Source: Wurfbainia villosa (Eukaryota; Streptophyta; Magnoliopsida; Zingiberales; Zingiberaceae). Taken from it: DNA of 64,000 bases. The stretch is from contig CM045992.1 of NCBI GenBank assembly GCA_025175895.1, forward strand, positions 116,276,377 through 116,340,376, in the 5' to 3' direction. A model generated the notes under the pieces. It did no database searches. It was given only the letters and a program-made list of their open reading frames with translations, and was not told the origin of the DNA. Of the stretch, positions 1 to 12,262 are shown piece by piece (positions within the stretch are counted from its first letter, which is position 1; each line of letters starts with the position of its first letter). A program made the translations under genes and the position numbers.

Positions 1-2070
1 TTCGTGGATGTGAAGACGATTGGTGTCTATAAAGCAAGTGGAAAATTTCCTACCTGGTCCGGTAGATGTAATTGCATTCAGATTTAGACATAGATATGAG
101 CATGTTATATGTTCATATTATCTTGACCCTGCTCTTATTATCGTATGCTTGAACTTATCGTTGGATGTATTTATTCTCAATTATTGATATCACATATATC
201 CTATCATGATTTAGGAGTTATAGATGTGATGTAAGTTGGCTTAGATGTTTAGTAGGGTGTAAATGTCAGTACGGGTGATGACCTAAATTATAAATTCGCA
301 AAAAGGTCATCTATGGGTAGGTAATGCCCTAAATGTAGGATTTATATCCAATACTCGTATGTTGCATACTGTTACCAACCATGAGTTGTGTAATGGTTAA
401 GTGAAGGGTGATTAGTGTGTTCTTGGACGGTGGTCGGCTTGATATGATTAGTCGAGTACGACTCTCTATCGGATAGAGAGTGCGTCGATCAGTTGAGTAC
501 GACTCTCTATTGGAGAGAGAGTTATGATCAGTTAAGTACGACTCTCTATTGGATAGAGAGTGCGTCGATCAGTTGAGTATGACTCTCTATTGGATAGAGA
601 GTTATGATTAGTTGAGGTCGACTCTCTACAGGATAGAGAGTTCGTCGATCAGTTGAGTACGACTCTCTACAGGATAGAGAGTCTTGATCGGATGTACGAC
701 TCTTTGTTGAGCAGAGTGCATGGTAGATGGTTATGCGTGTGAAAGATACTCATGTCATTTGCATGCATTCGGCGACATAGTCTCCCTTGGGGTTGAGAGA
801 GTGTCGTCATCTTGCCTCCTCTAGAGCACTCCCGAGGAGTAAGCGGGTGTGAGGGCAGAGCATCTGTTGTGCCGCACTCTACCACTATAGACGGTGGTAG
901 TTGGAGTTGCGTGCAGTTGTCCTGGGTGCGTGGTACTCGACCACTCATTGGTAGTGTTAGTCGGAGTGGCCAGCAGCAGGGACCCCCATTGTGTAGCGAG
1001 CTCTTTACGCTCATATGCTACTTGATCATACTGCCCACTCGGCCACTCTATAGTAGTGGTTGGTGTGAGTTGGGACAGTTGTCATGTCGTGCCACCTAGG
1101 CCACACTGGGTTCGTGGTAGCGAGTAGGGGTGAGCAGGCATGACCATGCATGCTGCATTGCCGTATCTGATGGCACATTGCATATTACCATATATATATA
1201 CATATATGCATGTATATATATGTATTTGGATGGTTGAGATTAAAATATATATAGATGCAGTGTATATATATATACTTATTGTGATGTTGCATTTGTTTGT
1301 ATTATGCTTGCTGCACTTGTTTGTACATCATATTCATACATGCTTCTTACATTTATTATACGGTTGTGTCGGATATTTGTATATGTGTTGGATAGACCAT
1401 TAGGTACCTTGACCGGTAGTATGGTGAGTTTGTATTACTCTTCCTGTTATATATATGTTCAGGTTGGATCAGAGTAGCGTAGCAGACTCAGGTATGTGTG
1501 TATTTTACGTTGTTTATTTGGTTAGACGGTATATGCTTGTATTTATATACTATACTGATATACCCATTGTACCTCTAGATTATGTTGTTGAAATACATGT
1601 GATATTACATATATACATGTTTTCTATTACCATTGAAGTTTTACTCACCAATCAACTAACGGTCGCTCTCACCGTAACAGTAGAAGTCGCGGATTCGCCG
1701 AGCAATCGCTGGTCGACATCTAGCAATACGTCTCCAAGCTCCCATGTTTATTTGGGCTTTTCATCCGTTTTGTATTGTATTTTGGAGCTTTCATGATGTA
1801 CATGTTGTATATTCGAATTTTGTCGAGGTTTCGTATTGTTGTGATGTGTTAGTCATACCGATATGTATGTGTGAGTTTATATTGTTGTTGTATCGTTTCT
1901 GCTGTGTATTCGTTGTAGTTAGTTGTTATGTTGTTGTGGTTTGGTTATATTTTTATATGTGTTGTTGTTATTGTAGGCCTACGGGCTTTGTATTAACCCA
2001 AAATGTTGTCACGTACAGGGGTGATGCTATCCATTTGATTTTTGGCTCGGCATGCTCTTGGGGCGTGACA
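1..2070 (+). mobile_element. Tekay-type chromovirus LTR, 3' portion
   Basis: This stretch matches the right two thirds of the complete LTR at 12703-16121 in order: the 'GGTAATTTCCTACCTGGTCC'-like block near 45, the palindrome array, the two direct 'ACTCTACCAC' blocks, the TATATA-rich tract near 1190-1290, and the terminal block ending GGGGCGTGACA at 2070. Its 5' part lies outside the window. The end is followed by GCACC, and the next bases (from 2071) resemble the same LTR at an earlier position, so this copy appears inserted into an older LTR. No coding capacity is credible here. Confidence 0.85.
460..682 (+). repeat. palindromic minisatellite inside chromovirus LTR
   Basis: Six units at about 460, 501, 540, 581, 620 and 661 (period about 40 bp) each contain an inverted repeat of the form ACTCTCTAT-NNN-ATAGAGAGT, separated by GATCAGTTGAGTACG-like spacers. 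The same array type lies in the other LTRs of this family at 4636-4904, 14618-14762 and 18699-18761, with different copy numbers. Confidence 0.9.
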
Positions 2071-2442
2071 GCACCGCTGGCTGGCATTGTCTCATCTCAA
2101 CTCCAAGAGTCTGGGTTTTGTGATTATCGTTGGTGTTCCGATATGGATTTGGTTTATTTGATGTTTAGTAGTGATTGAACGCTGCTAATGTGGTACCTTT
2201 CTTTTTTCTAGTTTTGTTATGGTGTTTCTGTGTTTGGTGTTAGTCATACTGGTATGTACTGTGTGTAGTTTGTGATGTTGTTGTATTATGTTTCTGCTGT
2301 GTTTTGTGTATTTATTGTATTTACAGTTATATGTTATGTTTATTATGGGCCCAAGGGCCTTGTATTAACACGAGATGTTGCCACGTACAGGAGAGATGTC
2401 GTCCGTTTGCTTTTCGGCACAGCATACTCTTGGGGCATGACA
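2071..2442 (+). mobile_element. older chromovirus LTR 3' end fragment
   Basis: The sequence resembles 15745-16121: a CATCTCATCTC block, TGTTAGTCATACYGGTATG, then GGGCC...CCTTGTATTAAC and a terminal CATGACA at 2442 in place of CGTGACA. It is a more diverged member of the LTR family. The right half (from 2290) is also present at 21026-21178, so it belongs to the duplicated segment. Confidence 0.7.
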
Positions 2443-3304
2443 AGTTATAAGAAGCTTGAAAACCTTGGGAATGAGAGTTTAGGGTATGATTACACGCAAG
2501 GGCATTTTAGAAACCTATGAGATTTGGATTGAGTTCAATAAGAGCTAGCCAAATCCATAAATGAATTTTGATTGAAAATCATTGATTGACCTAAATGAGT
2601 CAAAATTATGAATCCTTTATATGGAGTGGAAGAGGGAAGTATATAGAAGATTTATATGGTGAGCAAATTTGATTTTGAGCCTCTTACATGATGTTATGAG
2701 TACATGACAATTGATATGGAGGTTGAATTTTGAAATCATATAGTACAAGGCTAGGAAAACTTTGAAGTTGAGACTTTAGGACATAGTTAAACTCAGGGTC
2801 ACTATATAAATATATGGGACTTGAATTGGATTCAATCAGAGTTGGTTAAGACAATCATTAAGTTGATAAGCATAAGATTTAAAATTATGAAACCATGATA
2901 TGAAGTGGAAAAGGAGACTTGAGAATATAAAAAAGGTGTGCAACCCAACTTATGATACTTGTATGGTGTTCAAAATTTTATAATCATAGTGATATTGACT
3001 ATGATGTTGATTTTTTAAAATCAGTACTACTGTGATGCTATTTTCTAAAATCAGTACTACTTTAGTACTAATTTTTTAAAATCAACAGTATTATAATATT
3101 GATTTTCTATGAGTGTTGATTTTGAAAAATCAACATCATGTAGTGTTGATTTTGAAAAATCAACATCATGTAGTGTTGATGTTCAAAACTTAACATTAAT
3201 GTAGTGTTGATTTTTAAAAATTAGCGCCATAAAATTTTGAACTTTAATGAAGGAGTAATGCAGGAATTAAATACACAATTTGATAATTTGTAAACTATTG
3301 TACA
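2290..3304. repeat. duplicated segment copy 1, part A
   Basis: This part is near-identical to 21026-22065. It starts in an LTR end and continues with AT-rich sequence containing diverged iterations of a block (around 2545-2720 and 2840-3000, also echoed at 17100-17260). It ends in closely spaced hairpins (GTTGATTTTGAAAAATCAAC) and CATGTAGTG motifs at 3137-3206. It stops at GTACA (3300-3304), the target of the solo LTR that follows. No gene is visible. Confidence 0.9.
3110..3215. repeat. subterminal hairpins, CACTA-like end
   Basis: Three CATGTAGTG or AATGTAGTG motifs (ends at 3145, 3175, 3206) alternate with 20-bp hairpins. The complement begins CACTACATGA, matching CACTACATGAAATCAG at 17006 and 24796. 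Repeated hairpins beside CACTA termini are typical of En/Spm-type DNA transposons. No transposase or matching 3-bp TSD was found, so this is a tentative identification. Confidence 0.4.
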
Positions 3305-4635
3305 TGTCACGCCCCGAGAGCATGCCGAGCCAAAAATCAAACGGACGACATCTCCCCTGTACATGGTAACATTTCGGGTTAATACAAGGCCCGTAGGCCC
3401 ACAATAACAACAATATATATAACAATATCACCAAACCACAACAACATAACAAACTACTACAACAAATACACAACAGAAACGATACAACAAATATACAATT
3501 CCACACATGCATACCGGTATGACTAACACCAGAACATAAAGAAAACCTCGACAAAACCCGCACCAACATGTGCGTACATCACATAATACATAACATCACG
3601 AACATTCCAAATACATAACAAGACATATGAAAAATCCAAAACCAACATGGGAGCCTCGGAGGTGAGATGAGATGTCAATGTGCTCCAAGTCCATCACGGT
3701 CGCATCTGCTACCTACAGGCGAAACCCGAGTCCGTTGGGGTGGTAAGTAAAACTCAACAGGTAATAGAAAACATGTATATATGTAATATCACATGTATTT
3801 CAACAACATAATCTAAAGGTGCAACAAGTATATCAGCATAGTATATAACTACAAGCATAAACCGTCTAACCAAATGAACAACATAAAATGCAGACATACC
3901 TGAAGTCTGCTACGCTACTCTGATCCAACCTGAACATATATATAACAGGAAGAGTAATACCAATTCACCATACTACTGGTCAAGGTACCTAATGGTCTGT
4001 CCAACACATATACAAATATCCGACACAACCGTATAATAAATGCAAGAAGAATGTATGAATATGATGTACAAACAAGTGCAGCAGACACAATACAAACAAA
4101 TGCAACATCACAATAAGCATATATATATAGACTGCATCTATATATATATCAATATCAACCATCCATATATATATGCAAAGCGCCATCAGATATGGCAATG
4201 CAGTATGCATGGTCATGCCTGCTCACCCCTACTCGCTACCACGACCCCAGTGTGGCCTAGGTGGCACGACATGACAACTGTCCCAACTCACACCAACCAC
4301 TGCTATAGAGTGGCCGAGTGGGTAGTATGATCAAGTAGCATATGAGCGTAAAGATCTCGCTACACAACGGGGGTCCCTGCTGTTGGCCACTCCGACTAAC
4401 ACTACCAATGAGTGGTCGAGTACCACGCACCCAGGACAACTGCACGCAACTCCAACTACCACCGTCTATAGTGGTAGAGTGCGGCACAACAGATGCTCTA
4501 CCCTCACACCAGTTACTCCTCGGGGAGTGCACTGGGAGGCAAGATGACTGACGACTCTCTCAACCCCAAGGGAGACTACGCCGTCAGAATGCATGCAAAT
4601 GACATGAGTATGCTGTCACTCGTACAGCCATCTAC

Positions 4636-4904
4636 CACAGACTCTCTGTTCAATAAAGAGTCGTACCCATCTGATCAATACACTCTCTATCCTGTAGAGA
4701 GTCATACTCAACTGACCGACGGACTTTCTATCCTATAGAGAGTCGTACTCAACTGATCATAACTCTCTATCCAATAGAGAGTCGTACTCCACTGATCGAC
4801 GCACTCTCTATCCTATACAGAGTCGTACTCGACTGATCATAACTCTCTCTCCAATAGAGAGTCGTACTCCACTGATCGATACACTCTCTATCCGATAAAG
4901 AGTC
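4636..4904 (-). repeat. palindromic minisatellite in solo LTR
   Basis: About seven ACTCTCTAT...ATAGAGAGT units with a period of about 40 bp, in reverse orientation relative to the array at 460-682. Several units have point changes that weaken one arm. Confidence 0.85.
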
Positions 4905-6469
4905 GTACTCGACTAATCATATCAAGCTGGGACCACCAGTCCGCAGCGATACACTAATCACCCTTCACTTAATCATTACTCAACTCATGGTTGGTAACAG
5001 TATGCAACATACGGGTATTGGAAATAAATCCTACATTTAGGGCATTACCTACCCACAGATGACCCTTTTGTCAATTTATAATTTGGGTCATCACCTGTAC
5101 TAACATTTACACCCTACTAAACATCTTGGCCAATTTACATCACATCTATAACTCCTAAATCATGATAGGGTATATGTGATATCAACAATTGAGTATAAAT
5201 ACATCCAACGATAAGTTCAAGCATACGATAAAAAGAGCAGAGTCAAGATAATATGAACACCTAACATGCTCATATTTATGACTAAATATGAATGCATTTA
5301 CATCTACCGGACCAGGTAGGAAATTACCCACCTGCTGTAACGCTTGAAACAAAGAAGTCCCCACGGTCGCGAACCTGTCTCATATCCACGTTCTGCAAAT
5401 ATCAATATTATAATTAAGTGCAAGCATACAACGAATGATCAAATCAAATTCTATATCAACTTCGTATCCCGATCAACTAGATTGATCTAGTTATCCAAGT
5501 AACCCAATCAATCCTCTCTATTAATCCTTATCAACCATTAGGCCACTTAACAACCTATTTAGGGATCTACACCCTAATTTAAACACCCACTCCATCAGTC
5601 CCTTCTCACTCAGCCACAGCCGAGTAAACCTCGGAACCAACTATTCACCGCCATTACAGTCCCTTCATGGCCAAGAGCAGCCTTATTCACAGTCGCACAG
5701 TCGGCAATTCCTTGCTCACAGCCGGACAACCATTCACCGCTTACTCACACAGCCACCAACAACTTACCACAACGAAACAACCTCCCACAATCACTCTCAC
5801 AGCCACCAACAGCCTTTAAATAGCCAACACAACCTATTCTATTCACCAAAACAACCCATAACTGCACAAAACTCCAACTCACCACTGTACACAGCCGACA
5901 CATCCTTGTTCACAACCATAGAAACAATACTACATCTCTATTCATAGCCCAGAACAGAGCTATTACTTCACAACCGGCCAAACTCCTTTTCACAACCCTC
6001 TCAGCCAATTCCACCGAAGGAAATCCACATAATCGAAATGGACGACAAAGAAAGAGGGAGATCAAGATGTTATACCAGAAATTGAAGCTGCAACAATGGT
6101 ATACCCTCCCTGTGCCAAACACAGCTGCCGACCAATATCACATTCGAATTCATGTGGCTGTGATGGGGCTCAAATTGTTGGTCGTTACAGAGGAAGAAGA
6201 GGATCTGGATCGGTGATGGATGTAATGTGCAGGAGCAGCCTTGACAGAGCACAAATCGGAGGAATGGTGCTTGATCTTTCGATTTCCCAGTGGAACCACT
6301 AGTAGCGGTGTCTGCCGACACGGCACCAACCACAGAGGGACCTCGACGGCATAGGAAGACTGCCGGCGTGAGTGGAGACAAAGAAGAATCGAGAGGTGGC
6401 AGTGATCAAGATCTTGCCGGTTTGCCAATTTGAGCTTGCTTCTACTTGGATCAATAGAGGGTGGCTGGT

Positions 6470-8290
6470 TGTTGGGTTTTTTCGAGCCGCAAAAACCGCT
6501 TTTTGCGTTGCGGAAACCTCGGAAGCCCCGGCCACGGATCCGTGCGAAGTATAAAATTATAATTACATGTATGTGCTTACAGAAATCCTAGATCTACCTT
6601 AGATCTAAGAGGTTAGAACGTTACCCTCGTAGCGACGCCCTTCGCTTATCCCGCTCATCCAAAAGTTCGCCAGAACTCGAGAGTGTCAAGTGCACACTCC
6701 TCTATGGTATCCACACAAGCAATAGGTGGAGAAAACTCAACCTTGAGTGTGCTAGCACTCCTTGGTTGGTTCGGCCAAAGAGAGGGATGGGAGAGGGAGA
6801 GCTTGAGAGAAAAGGTTCCAAGGTTGAAGATGAAGTAATGAGAGTGTAACTCACCAAATGAATTCACCACCCATAACCCCTAAGTGGTCGGCCACTTCAT
6901 GGAGGGGGGGTTACATGCATGCATGTAACTCCCATGACCCTTGGTCTCCCTCATGATGTGGCACCAATTGACCAAGTCAATGATGATGTGGAGCACCATC
7001 ATTGGCCGGCCATGCCTAGTCATCATCATGACATGGCATTTGGTCAAGTCAAACTTGACCTTTCATCTTCCCTCTCAAGTCAAGTCAAACTTGACCTCTA
7101 ATCTCCCATGGTTGATCAAATCTAACCACTTGACTCAAGTCAATTTAATATAATGAATCTCTATTCATTAATTTAAATTGATTTGATGAATCAAATCTCA
7201 ATTAGACTCATTCAACACTTGAATCAACTTGAGTCTAACTCAATTAGTCTAATTTGGATTACTCTTAATCCAATTTGGTTCATCCCATGAACCTAATCCT
7301 CATGGTTCATCATATGAACCTAATCTCCATCTAATTGCTCTTATGTGTGTGACCCTATAGGTTCTTGTAACGTTGGCAATGTCCCTAAACCGATTTAGGA
7401 ACATAAGCAACGAGCGGTATCTAGCAACACATCATTGCTACCCAAGTTACAAGAATGTTGAGCTCCAACATCACCTTTGTGACTACTAATTGTGACTCTC
7501 ACAATATGTGACAATGTCCCTCTATCCTTGACATCTAGATTGACCAATCGAGGCATGAACCGTGTCATCCTTACTAAATCTTGAACTCAAGTAGACTCAC
7601 TCTAATCCAAGAGCTCAATATCTCATATTGACTCATTTGGGCATGGCCATGCACTTCGTGGTCTCACTCTATCAAGAATATCGATGTCACCCCATCATAT
7701 AGGAGGATAGATCCCATCTACATCACTCACATCCCTCCGCATAATCTGCTACATACCCGATGTCGCCTTTATAGTCCACCCATTTACGGGTGACGTTTGT
7801 GACGCCAAAGTATGCAACTCCTTATGTAGGGAACCATGGTGACTTCGGTCTAAGGACTAATAGTCATACTAATAGCCACATGAGAAAGTATATGACACTC
7901 ATATAACGATCCATGATACTTTCTCATGGCGTCATTCAAGATACATTCTCCAATGCATACCCATGTGTCAACTTGATATCTCATATCCATGACTTGTGAG
8001 ATCAAGTCATCTTGTTGACCTACATGCTAGTCTCTACGCATTAACATTGTCCCTGAATGTTAATACTCGACTAGGAATGATTAAGAGTAGTGTTCTCTAT
8101 ATCATCTCATTATCGATTCAACCAATCGATTGATATAGATAAGAACCTACTACTCAAGGACATTATTATATTTAGTTATTTGGCACCAATACAAGTAAAT
8201 ATAATAACCATGCCTTTATAAATAGGAATATGATACAATAAAGTCCATACAACAATCATCACATGATTGGCTCTAGGGCTTTCACTAACA
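6470..8290 (-). mobile_element. Copia-type solo LTR nested in chromovirus LTR
   Basis: A 1821-bp block starts TGTTGGGTTT and ends TTCACTAACA. It is flanked by perfect 5-bp TSDs CTGGT (6465-6469 and 8291-8295). Minus orientation is inferred from a CCTATTTATAAAGG TATA-type box read on the minus strand at 8213-8226. No gag, PBS or pol lies inside, so it is a solo LTR. It is the youngest insertion in this nest because both its host LTR and that LTR's flanks are older. Superfamily is judged only from size and TGTT...AACA ends. Confidence 0.8.
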
Positions 8291-8669
8291 CTGGTAATAG
8301 ATCGCTCCCCCGGGATTGATGTAGAGAAGAGAAGTGCCGACGTTGGGGCACGAGGAGAGGACGAGCTGCGGTGATGTGGCATCGTCAGGCTGCCTCCCGA
8401 TTCGGTGGTCAACAGCACGAGGAATCGCAGGGGTCACGCGCAATCGGGGAAGAAAGGAAGAAACTGTTGATCAGGATAAATGGGATGTGAAGAGAAATCG
8501 AAAGAATGAACACTGACGTGCGTTACGAAGGGACGGGTCAGTTTGGTATTTAAGCGGATCGGGTTTAAAACCCTATAAAACAAATCTAAATCCACTTAAA
8601 TCATATATTCTCCAATCATAATTTTATCCCTTTAGACCCAAATTTTTTTTTTCAGTATCTTACAATACA

Positions 8670-9349
8670 CTTTTTAAGAAATATTAAACTTTAGATGCGT
8701 CATTTGATAAATTTTCATTTATAAAAAAAAAACAATGTTCTTTTAATCAAAATGATAATAAGAAGATTTTCCCTCTACAATAATGATTCAAGAAAATATG
8801 TAAAATAATTTAGTTTAAATAATTCTAAATTTATTTTGATGGGGCGAATAGGATTGTATACAATCAAGTTAAGTCAAGCTTTATACTATTCATATTTATT
8901 TAATAAGATAATCAAGTCGAGCCAAAATAAGTCTAAAATTAACCAAACTTTTGAAATAATTGTTCAAGTTTAATTTAGTTCCTTTTTTTTTTAATTGAGC
9001 TTGGTTCGAACTTGAATTGAGTTTGACTTATTTAATTAATTAGCTCGAATCAAGCTAATTCAAACTTGTTTAAGCTTGATTTATTTAAATATTATCAAGT
9101 TTTTAAGTCAAACTAATTTATTTGTTTGAAGTTTTAATATATTTTTATTTGTTAGTATAAACAATTCGAGCTCATAAATGAATTTGATTATAAATATAAT
9201 TTATGAGTTTCATAAAGATATCTCCATTAATTATATTTATTAAATAGTTTTAGAAATAAAATTACTTTAATTTTAAATTTAAATATATACATGATTAATT
9301 ATTAGTGCATCTTTTACTTTCTTAATTTACTAATTTATAAAAATCTATC
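8670..9349. repeat. duplicated segment copy 1, part B
   Basis: AT-rich non-coding sequence nearly identical to 22066-23898 after removing the solo LTR there. It contains a 'CAAGCTT...CAAGTTT' repetitive tract. Site AATAA (8936-8940) is intact here but split by the LTR in copy 2. The part ends at CTATC (9345-9349), the chromovirus target site. No gene is seen. Confidence 0.9.
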
Positions 9350-10964
9350 TGTAAGATACGACGAAAAAAAAAATTTGATATGGTTAGGAGTTAATTACAT
9401 CTAACCTATCTTAAGAAATTTTTATAGCTTAATTAACCTAGATTTAATTGAATCTAAAGTTAATGGCTTATTGAATTTCTACCCTACCCATTCTCAAACC
9501 GACCCGTTAACACACTTAACACCTCGCCGATCCTGCGTCATCTAGCCTTAATCTCGCCGAAAATCCTTTACTCCGAGTGTTCCAATTCACGCGACTTCAC
9601 CCCGTTCATCGCGACAGCCGTTTCCCCTTCGCGCACACCGCGAGTTGCTCGTCACCGACTATGCCGCCGATGCAGACCTTTCCCGAATGCCTTTTCCGAA
9701 GCGACCAGAGGCGATTGCGTCTTCGTGCTCACGCTCGCCGTCGTCGAGCTCGCCGTGCCCTAAGGCGACGCCGCCGCGAGAGGAGTCGCTGCCGTCGATG
9801 TTGATCCAGTGATCTCTTGTTGTTATTGTTTCCCTTCTAGTCGACCGTCGTCGGAGCAAGGATTTCGGGTCGATGGCGGTTCGACTGGAGAAGAGGAAGC
9901 CGCAACTCGTCTCCTTCCTCAGCCTGAGCCTCTCGCCGCTGTGGATTGGTTCCAGATGTCACTGTTGCAGTTGAAACTCCACCGCTTGTTCTTCTGATCG
10001 TCGGCCGGTTGACTGCCATCTCCGATCGGTGCCGCCCAAATCATGATTTCCTCTTTCTCCCGAGCCCTAGTCGTTCCAATCTCCACGGCCACTGCACCGG
10101 CAGCGTCCCTCCTGGTGATCACGGTCGTCACCTACCTTGCCGGTGAGCCACTCTTGTGGGTTCAAGATTTTGATCTATGGATTGGCAGCGGTTCCACGCG
10201 ATTAGATTGGGAGCTGCCCTGTTCGATCACCGTCGCAGCGAGGTAAGAACCAAATTTACCTTGGATGAGGTTTTGGTGATACGGTGATTGTCATGTGCTG
10301 AAATCCCTATGTGAATTAGACAGGGGCTTGGGTCGGTGAATTGGGGAAGGAAGGGAATGGTGGATGCCGAGAGATTTCTAAGACAGGTAAGCTATATTTA
10401 CAGCTGTGATGTTTTTGTCCTGTTCTTGAATTATGGATGCAAGGAAAGTTAAGTGTGGTAAGTTCAAACCTAGATGTTTATGGATGCATATTGTTATTGC
10501 AATTGATCTGGTGGTTAGGAATATTGGATTGTATCTATTATATAGATTGTGGTGAAATTTCAAGAACTTGGATCAAGAAGCTAGTACCATGGATTCGGAG
10601 CTGGGTAAGTCTTGAGTTATATATGATAGCTAGGTAATAAGTTGATACAATAGTATTAATGGAAGAAGTGTTTCTATTGGTAAGATTTGGGATTAGGATT
10701 GGGTTAGATTCCTTTTCCTACCGATCGTTTATGTTAGTGCTTGAATTTAATTGTGAATGATGATATTTGCAGGACGTGGATACGAGGCAGATCCACGGAC
10801 GTGAAGATATTATTTCACAGAGCTATTTAGCAGGTGGGTAATTTTCTACCTGGTCCGGGTAGTTGTATTTCATTCAGATTTAGTCATTGATATGAGCATG
10901 TTAGGTGTTCATATTACCTTGACCATGTTCTTTTTATCGTATGCTTGATCCTTTACCGTTGGCT
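9350..10964 (+). repeat. chromovirus 5' LTR, truncated
   Basis: Starts TGTAAGATACGACG, identical to the start of the 3' LTR at 12703. Homology between the two LTRs ends at ...CCGTTGGCT (10964; the counterpart is near 14315), after which this copy continues with pol sequence. About 1.8 kb of LTR is missing, including the palindrome array. A GC-rich tract (about 9560-10240) is followed by a GAG|GTAAGAAC splice-donor-like site at 10242/10243 and TATTTGCAG|GACG at 10772. Confidence 0.9.
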
Positions 10965-11019
10965 TGATCCCAGTATTCCTCCTTGTGAAGATCCAGAACT
11001 CTTTGTTGAAAGAGAGATG

Positions 11020-11260
11020 AACATTTGAGATTATGCATCGATTATCGATGATGGAATATAGTAGTTATTGTGAAGAATATCCTTCGTTATGGATAAATGA
11101 TCTATTTAGATCAGCTAAAGACACCTGCGTATACTCTAGGGTTGGTTTACGACTGGAGTGTTGACATTGTAGTGACATAGTGTCATACAAATATCATTGT
11201 CGTTGTGATGATTAATATATATCATCAGCTTAGAGTAAGGGGGATGCAGGTGTGTAGAGA
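11020..11260 (+). pseudogene. chromovirus reverse transcriptase remnant
   Basis: Short blocks of RT can be read in shifting frames: LRLCIDYR near 11028-11055, corresponding to the conserved MRLCIDYR of chromovirus RT, and IYHQLRVR near 11215-11242, corresponding to GYHQLRV. The catalytic YVDD region and all of RNase H are absent. Stops and frameshifts are frequent. It lies directly downstream of the truncated 5' LTR and upstream of the integrase relic, in normal pol order. Confidence 0.65.
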
Positions 11261-11689
11261 TGTCAATTTCATACTTAGTATGAATTTTATAAGTTGTGAT
11301 TAAGTTGTTAGATTAATTAACGATTTAGTCGTCACTGGATTTGAGAATCGTGTATCCTGAACACGATTAGATCTTTTTGTAGTTGTTGGAGTTACGTAAC
11401 TTGGCCACTATTGATTGTGGTAGTTGGAGTTGCGAACTCAACCACCGTAGATGGTGGTTTTCCTTGCATGGTTTGGTTAGTACTGTAGATATGGATGGAA
11501 TGTCTTAGCATTACTATACCACAGACTTGTTTGCCAAAGGTGATGTTGGAAATCATTTAGTCGGAAGCTGGTGAAACCCGTTACAAGACCTAGATGGCGA
11601 TTAACTTTTATACGAGTATTAGTTAATCCTTCCGGAGTGGATTTTGAATGGTTGATGGACTTCTCTTTTGAGAAGATAATTCCCCGTCT

Positions 11690-12250
11690 TTGATAAGGAT
11701 AGTGTATTCCGGATACGCGTCCAGTCAGGGAGTTGCTACAGAAAGCACATCATTCGAGATGGGCTATATACCGTGGTGGTACCCAGATGTACCGAGAGTT
11801 GAACGTTTATATTGGTGGAATGGTATAAAGAGAGTTATAGCAGATTTTGCTGCTCGATGTTTAGTATGCCAGTAGGTGAAGGCTGAACATCAGAAACTCG
11901 ATGGATTGCTCTAGAAAATTTCGATTCCGAAATGGAAGTGGGAGCATATCACTACTGATTGCGTTACGGGATTGCCAAAAACCTATAAAGGACATGATGC
12001 GATTTGGGTGATTGTGGATCGACTGACCAAATCAACTCATTTCCTTCATATTCGTGGGTCGTACTCGTTGGACCATCTGGTAGCGTTGTATTACCGAAAG
12101 ATTATCTGATTGCGTGGGGTACTTTTAACTACCATATCGGATAGAGATTCGCGATTTACCTCGCGATTTTGATAGAGTCTGCACCAGACTATGGGCACAG
12201 TGCTTCGGCTTAGTGCAACGTTTTATCCGCAAACAGATGAATAGTCTGAG
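11690..12250 (+). pseudogene. chromovirus integrase remnant
   Basis: The first part (11690-11875) reads through the integrase zinc-binding domain, with the YWWNGIKR...CLVCQ block that ends the HHCC motif. Following a stop, the catalytic core continues with WEHITTDCVTGLPKTYKG and AIWVIVDRLTKSTHF near 11937-12040, where the first catalytic Asp is retained (TTD). A SDRDSRF block near 12136-12160 carries the second Asp, and ATFYPQTDEQSE near 12220-12250 precedes the core's end. Several stops and a frameshift make it inactive. Confidence 0.85.
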
Positions 12251-12262
12251 TGTATCATTTAG

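Larger units (their letters stand above)
3305..8664 (-). mobile_element. solo LTR of Tekay-type chromovirus (nested host)
   Basis: In reverse orientation the LTR runs from TGTAAGATACTG (8664) to GGGGCGTGACA (3305). The flanks are GTACA (3300-3304) and ATACA (8665-8669), a TSD with one mismatch, and copy 2 of the host segment has the single GTACA at 22061-22065. Without the nested insert the LTR is about 3.5 kb, close to the 3.4-kb LTR at 12703-16121. There is no internal region, so it is a solo LTR, presumably produced by LTR-LTR recombination. Confidence 0.88.

Noticed and set aside
460..682. CRISPR-like appearance of regularly spaced palindromic repeats
   Set aside because: The spacers are themselves conserved, the array lies inside a plant LTR and recurs in sister LTRs, and there are no cas genes. 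It is an LTR minisatellite.
1140..1403. Tyr/Ile-rich frame in the TATATA tract
   Set aside because: Low-complexity LTR sequence, not conserved in frame in the other LTR copies.
9577..9804. Arginine-rich frames in the GC-rich LTR tract (also 12938-13210 and 20352-20690)
   Set aside because: Low-complexity, overlapping frames on both strands within LTRs, no domain and no conservation of stops between LTR copies.
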